The notes below the pieces were generated by a model. The model did no database searches. It was not told the DNA's origin and was given only the letters and a program-made list of their open reading frames with translations. Shown here piece by piece: positions 52,111-54,237 of a stretch of DNA of 54,237 nt. The position numbers were made by a program, and so were the translations under genes. Numbering within the stretch: position 1 is the first letter of the stretch; each line of letters begins with the position of its first letter. This DNA comes from SIG435 sp045530725 (GTDB taxonomy: Bacteria; Bacillota; Clostridia; UMGS1810): positions 1 through 54,237 of the forward strand of contig JAZSCT010000004.1 of the NCBI GenBank assembly GCA_045530725.1. Direction: 5' to 3'.

Positions 52111-52998
52111 TTATTTCATATTTCTTAATATTCTGACTCTTTCTGCAATCGGCGGATGAGTGGAAAAGAGATTTGCAACATCTTTACCATTCAGAGGATT
52201 TGATATATACATACCTTCTGTTGCCTTTGTGGCTCCTGTAACAGGAATATTGGCTCCGCTTATTATTTCAAGAGCGTCTGCAAGATGATGGGGTTTGCCC
52301 GTGAACTTAGCAGCAGTAGCATCAGCAAGGTATTCTCTGTTTCTGCTTAAGGAAAATCTTAACAGTTGTCCTGCTATAGGGGCAATTATCATAAATATAA
52401 GTCCGACTATAAACAAAATAAGATTTGCTCCGCCGTTGTCATCATCACGTCTTCTCGCTCTTCCCCAGAACATCATTCTTGAACACATGTCCGCAGCGAT
52501 TATTGCCGCACCTATCATAACAGATGCTACAGTCTGCAAGAGAATGTCATAGTTTCTGATATGAGCCATTTCGTGTGCAAGTACACCCTCTATCTGGTCA
52601 TTATTAAGTCTTTCCAGAAGTCCTGTAGTAACACATACCGCAGAATGATTATGGTTTCTGCCTGTGGCAAAAGCATTTGGTGAAGGATCCACCGATACAT
52701 AGTATTTTGGCATAGGCAACCCGGATGCTTCACAAAGTCTCTCCAGTATAGGTTTGATAATTCTTTCCTGATCCGGTGTAGGATTTTTCGCACCGTTCAT
52801 CTTTATAACAATTTTGTCAGAGAACCAATAACTGAAAAAAGATGTAAGACCTGAAAACAACAGAGCAATCATTGCTGCACTCTGAGGATCAGAGCCAAGC
52901 ATATATGCAACTGTGTATATTACAACCGAAAAAAATGCAAATATAAGCCCTATAATAAGTGCTGTTTTTAGTTTATTCTTACCAATAGTTAAATGCAT
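52111..52998 (-). CDS. htpX: membrane zinc metalloprotease HtpX (M48)
   Basis: 295 residues. Two N-terminal helices (LIIGLIFAFFSVVIYTVAY and AAMIALLFSGLTSFFSYWF) precede the zinc motif HEMAH (His142, Glu143, His146) and two further membrane segments. Glu in the SRNREYLADATAAK helix is the third zinc ligand. HtpX degrades misfolded membrane proteins. The start follows CAGGTG. It lies 43 bases before the zinc-ribbon gene in the same direction, possibly in the same transcript. Confidence 0.95.
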   Translation of the reverse strand: MHLTIGKNKLKTALIIGLIFAFFSVVIYTVAYMLGSDPQSAAMIALLFSGLTSFFSYWFSDKIVIKMNGAKNPTPDQERIIKPILERLCEASGLPMPKYYVSVDPSPNAFATGRNHNHSAVCVTTGLLERLNNDQIEGVLAHEMAHIRNYDILLQTVASVMIGAAIIAADMCSRMMFWGRARRRDDDNGGANLILFIVGLIFMIIAPIAGQLLRFSLSRNREYLADATAAKFTGKPHHLADALEIISGANIPVTGATKATEGMYISNPLNGKDVANLFSTHPPIAERVRILRNMK

Positions 52999-53074
52999 AA
53001 TATCACCTGTTCATAATTTATCAAAATATAGTTTACCACAAATTCATAAAAACTTCAATAACAAATTATTCATA

Positions 53075-53107
53075 TAAAAAGGGATGTAAAAGTTATATTT
53101 ACATCCC
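53075..53107 (-). terminator. terminator after the copper-amine-oxidase-domain gene
   Basis: GGGATGTAAA (53081-53090) pairs perfectly with TTTACATCCC (53098-53107) around seven bases, followed by five T on the minus strand. Confidence 0.9.
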
Positions 53108-53123
53108 CAAGCATATCCCGTTA

Positions 53124-54098
53124 TTAGATTACAAACAATGCCTTTGCAATAGTATCAAGATTAGCCTCAATATTAGAAGATATTGTATATAAAACGGTAA
53201 CATTGCCAACATTCTTTATAAGCAAAAGTTGACAAATATTCACGCCCTGATATTCACTATTAATAGATAAACCTTTAAGTGAACAGCCTGTAATTTCTTT
53301 TTCTACAACGCTGATAGATTTGATTATCATACCATAAGATACCAGTTCATCAGGCAATGTATCTTTAAGATTGTTGCAGTATTCCTCTTCTGAGAGTCCG
53401 GTGGCTTTGTTCACAGATACCTGAATGTTTTCACCAAAAGGATTTGAAGCCATCATATCAATATATGAACCGCTCTGCTCCATCACATTAATGTAATCCT
53501 CAATATTCATCATATCTCCGACAACACCATATAATTCATTTATCTTCTCTCTTGTAGTGAAGGTCATTCCTCCCGGAAGTCTGAATCCGATACCAAGTGA
53601 TTCGTTTTTATACTCATTGTTTTCCATTTCGCCAAGAGATAAATCTTTGTCAGTATTGTCTTTATTTCCTTTAACTGTACCTGTAATAATCACCGTTTGA
53701 GAACTTCCGTCCCAGTTAACCTCGCATCCTAGTGCTTCTGCCACAAATCTGACAGGCACCATAGTTCTTCCGTTGATAATCATCGGCGGAACATCAAGTG
53801 TAACATCTTTTCCATTCACATCGCCACGTGGATAGTTTACAACAAGAGTAACTGTTGTATCCCCTGCAGTTGCCTTTACTGTACGGGTTTTATCATCCCA
53901 TTGGATATCTGCTCCGAATTCTTCAAAAATAGCACGCATAGGAACAAGAGTTCTTCCCTCGATAATCTGCGGCATAACATCAAATTCTTTGTTTTGTCCG
54001 TTGATCTGAATCTTTATTCCCGATGCAAAAACAGAAAATGTGCATATAGATGATATAACCAACGCAAGCACAAGTAATAATGAAATCAGTTTTTTCAT
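53124..54098 (-). CDS. secreted protein with copper-amine-oxidase-like N-terminal domain
   Basis: 324 residues. After the signal peptide (1-25, ending VFA) come two copper-amine-oxidase-like half repeats (about 28-140; RTLVPMRAIFEEFGADIQWD and RTMVPVRFVAEALGCEVNWD), very close to those of the GH10 xylanase. A Lys/Asp/Asn linker leads to a C-terminal alpha/beta domain (about 165-324) without a recognised family (GIGFRLPGGMTFTTREKINE, GNVTVLYTISSNIEANLD). It is probably a wall-associated exported protein. The start follows AGGAGG, behind a good promoter, and it is a single-gene unit. Confidence 0.88.
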   Translation of the reverse strand: MKKLISLLLVLALVISSICTFSVFASGIKIQINGQNKEFDVMPQIIEGRTLVPMRAIFEEFGADIQWDDKTRTVKATAGDTTVTLVVNYPRGDVNGKDVTLDVPPMIINGRTMVPVRFVAEALGCEVNWDGSSQTVIITGTVKGNKDNTDKDLSLGEMENNEYKNESLGIGFRLPGGMTFTTREKINELYGVVGDMMNIEDYINVMEQSGSYIDMMASNPFGENIQVSVNKATGLSEEEYCNNLKDTLPDELVSYGMIIKSISVVEKEITGCSLKGLSINSEYQGVNICQLLLIKNVGNVTVLYTISSNIEANLDTIAKALFVI

Positions 54099-54131
54099 TT
54101 GACATTCCTCCTGTAGATATATTATATGTAC

Positions 54132-54160
54132 ATTATACCATTAAAAATAATATATGTAAA
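54132..54160 (-). promoter_or_regulatory. sigma-A promoter of the copper-amine-oxidase-domain gene
   Basis: TTTACA (54155-54160), 17-base spacer and perfect TATAAT (54132-54137) on the minus strand, 34 bases before the start. Confidence 0.75.
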
Positions 54161-54171
54161 CAAATAAATAT

Positions 54172-54195
54172 CCACCCGCATAGCGGGTGGTTTTT
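54172..54195 (+). terminator. GC-rich plus-strand terminator near the window end
   Basis: CCACCCGC-ATA-GCGGGTGG (54172-54190) then TTTTT. No plus-strand gene ends here within the window. A second small hairpin GGGC-ATA-GCCC (54204-54214) follows. The GC-rich sequence contrasts with its surroundings and may be part of a dispersed repeat. Confidence 0.7.
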
Positions 54196-54237
54196 CATTT
54201 TCGGGCATAGCCCTACCCTTTACTGGCGACGCACAAG

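Noticed and set aside
1..54237. Mobile element, prophage, tRNA or rRNA genes
   Set aside because: No transposase, integrase, phage structural gene, tRNA cloverleaf or rRNA-like stretch was recognised on either strand; small RNAs without conserved features could be missed by eye.

Overview
The window is low-GC DNA from an endospore-forming member of the Clostridia (Firmicutes/Bacillota), probably a plant-fibre or gut-associated anaerobe. The reasons are sporulation genes (spoIIP, gpr, spoVG), an anaerobe-style peroxide defence set (PerR, rubrerythrin, ferritin), a GH10 xylanase, S-layer-homology (SLH) exported proteins, a Prp-cleaved ribosomal protein L27, AGGAGG-type ribosome binding sites and near-consensus sigma-A promoters. 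Genes use the standard code and no rRNA, tRNA, CRISPR array, phage or transposase gene is visible, so this reads as ordinary chromosome.

Layout. 1-0.9 kb: 5' end of cysK and a decayed WbsX/GH99-like gene. 0.9-3.2 kb: secreted GH10 xylanase with an N-terminal copper-amine-oxidase-like domain. 3.4-5.1 kb: perR-rubrerythrin-ferritin operon behind a sigma-A promoter with a perfect 13-bp palindrome just downstream of the -10. 5.2-7.3 kb: EF-G-like GTPase. 7.6-12.7 kb: dprA-topA-trmFO-rnhA on the plus strand. 12.9-14.5 kb: cysteine desulfurase and IscU scaffold. 14.7-17.4 kb: response regulator, sensor kinase and MscL. 17.7-19.7 kb: gpr-spoIIP. 19.8-22.1 kb: tagO and wecB. 22.4 kb: spoVG followed by a repeat-rich non-coding stretch. 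23.1-26.9 kb: LplABC-type carbohydrate ABC transporter. 27.1-37.3 kb: three very large SLH proteins. 37.4-38.9 kb: malQ. 39-46.3 kb: the conserved clostridial block rplU-prp-rpmA-obgE-nadD-yqeK-LCP-rsfS-leuS. 46.4-52.1 kb: tight five-gene operon (zinc-ribbon membrane protein, YmdB, orphan peptide-type binding lipoprotein, toprim protein, OGG). 52.1-54.1 kb: htpX and a second copper-amine-oxidase-domain secreted protein.

How the genes fit together. The cell-surface theme dominates: S-layer proteins, a large-solute CUT1-type transporter, a secreted xylanase, teichoic-acid-type linkage genes (tagO, wecB, LCP) and a mechanosensitive channel. The housekeeping clusters show conserved Firmicute gene order. 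No complete new pathway is evident. The least explained items are (i) a structured intergenic repeat whose outer stem shows two compensatory base changes between copies and which encloses the terminators of mscL and spoVG, (ii) a sensor kinase whose only canonical start codons lie inside its first membrane helix, (iii) two SLH proteins sharing a long uncharacterised body, and (iv) the zinc-ribbon, Glu-rich-repeat membrane protein heading the YmdB-OGG operon.
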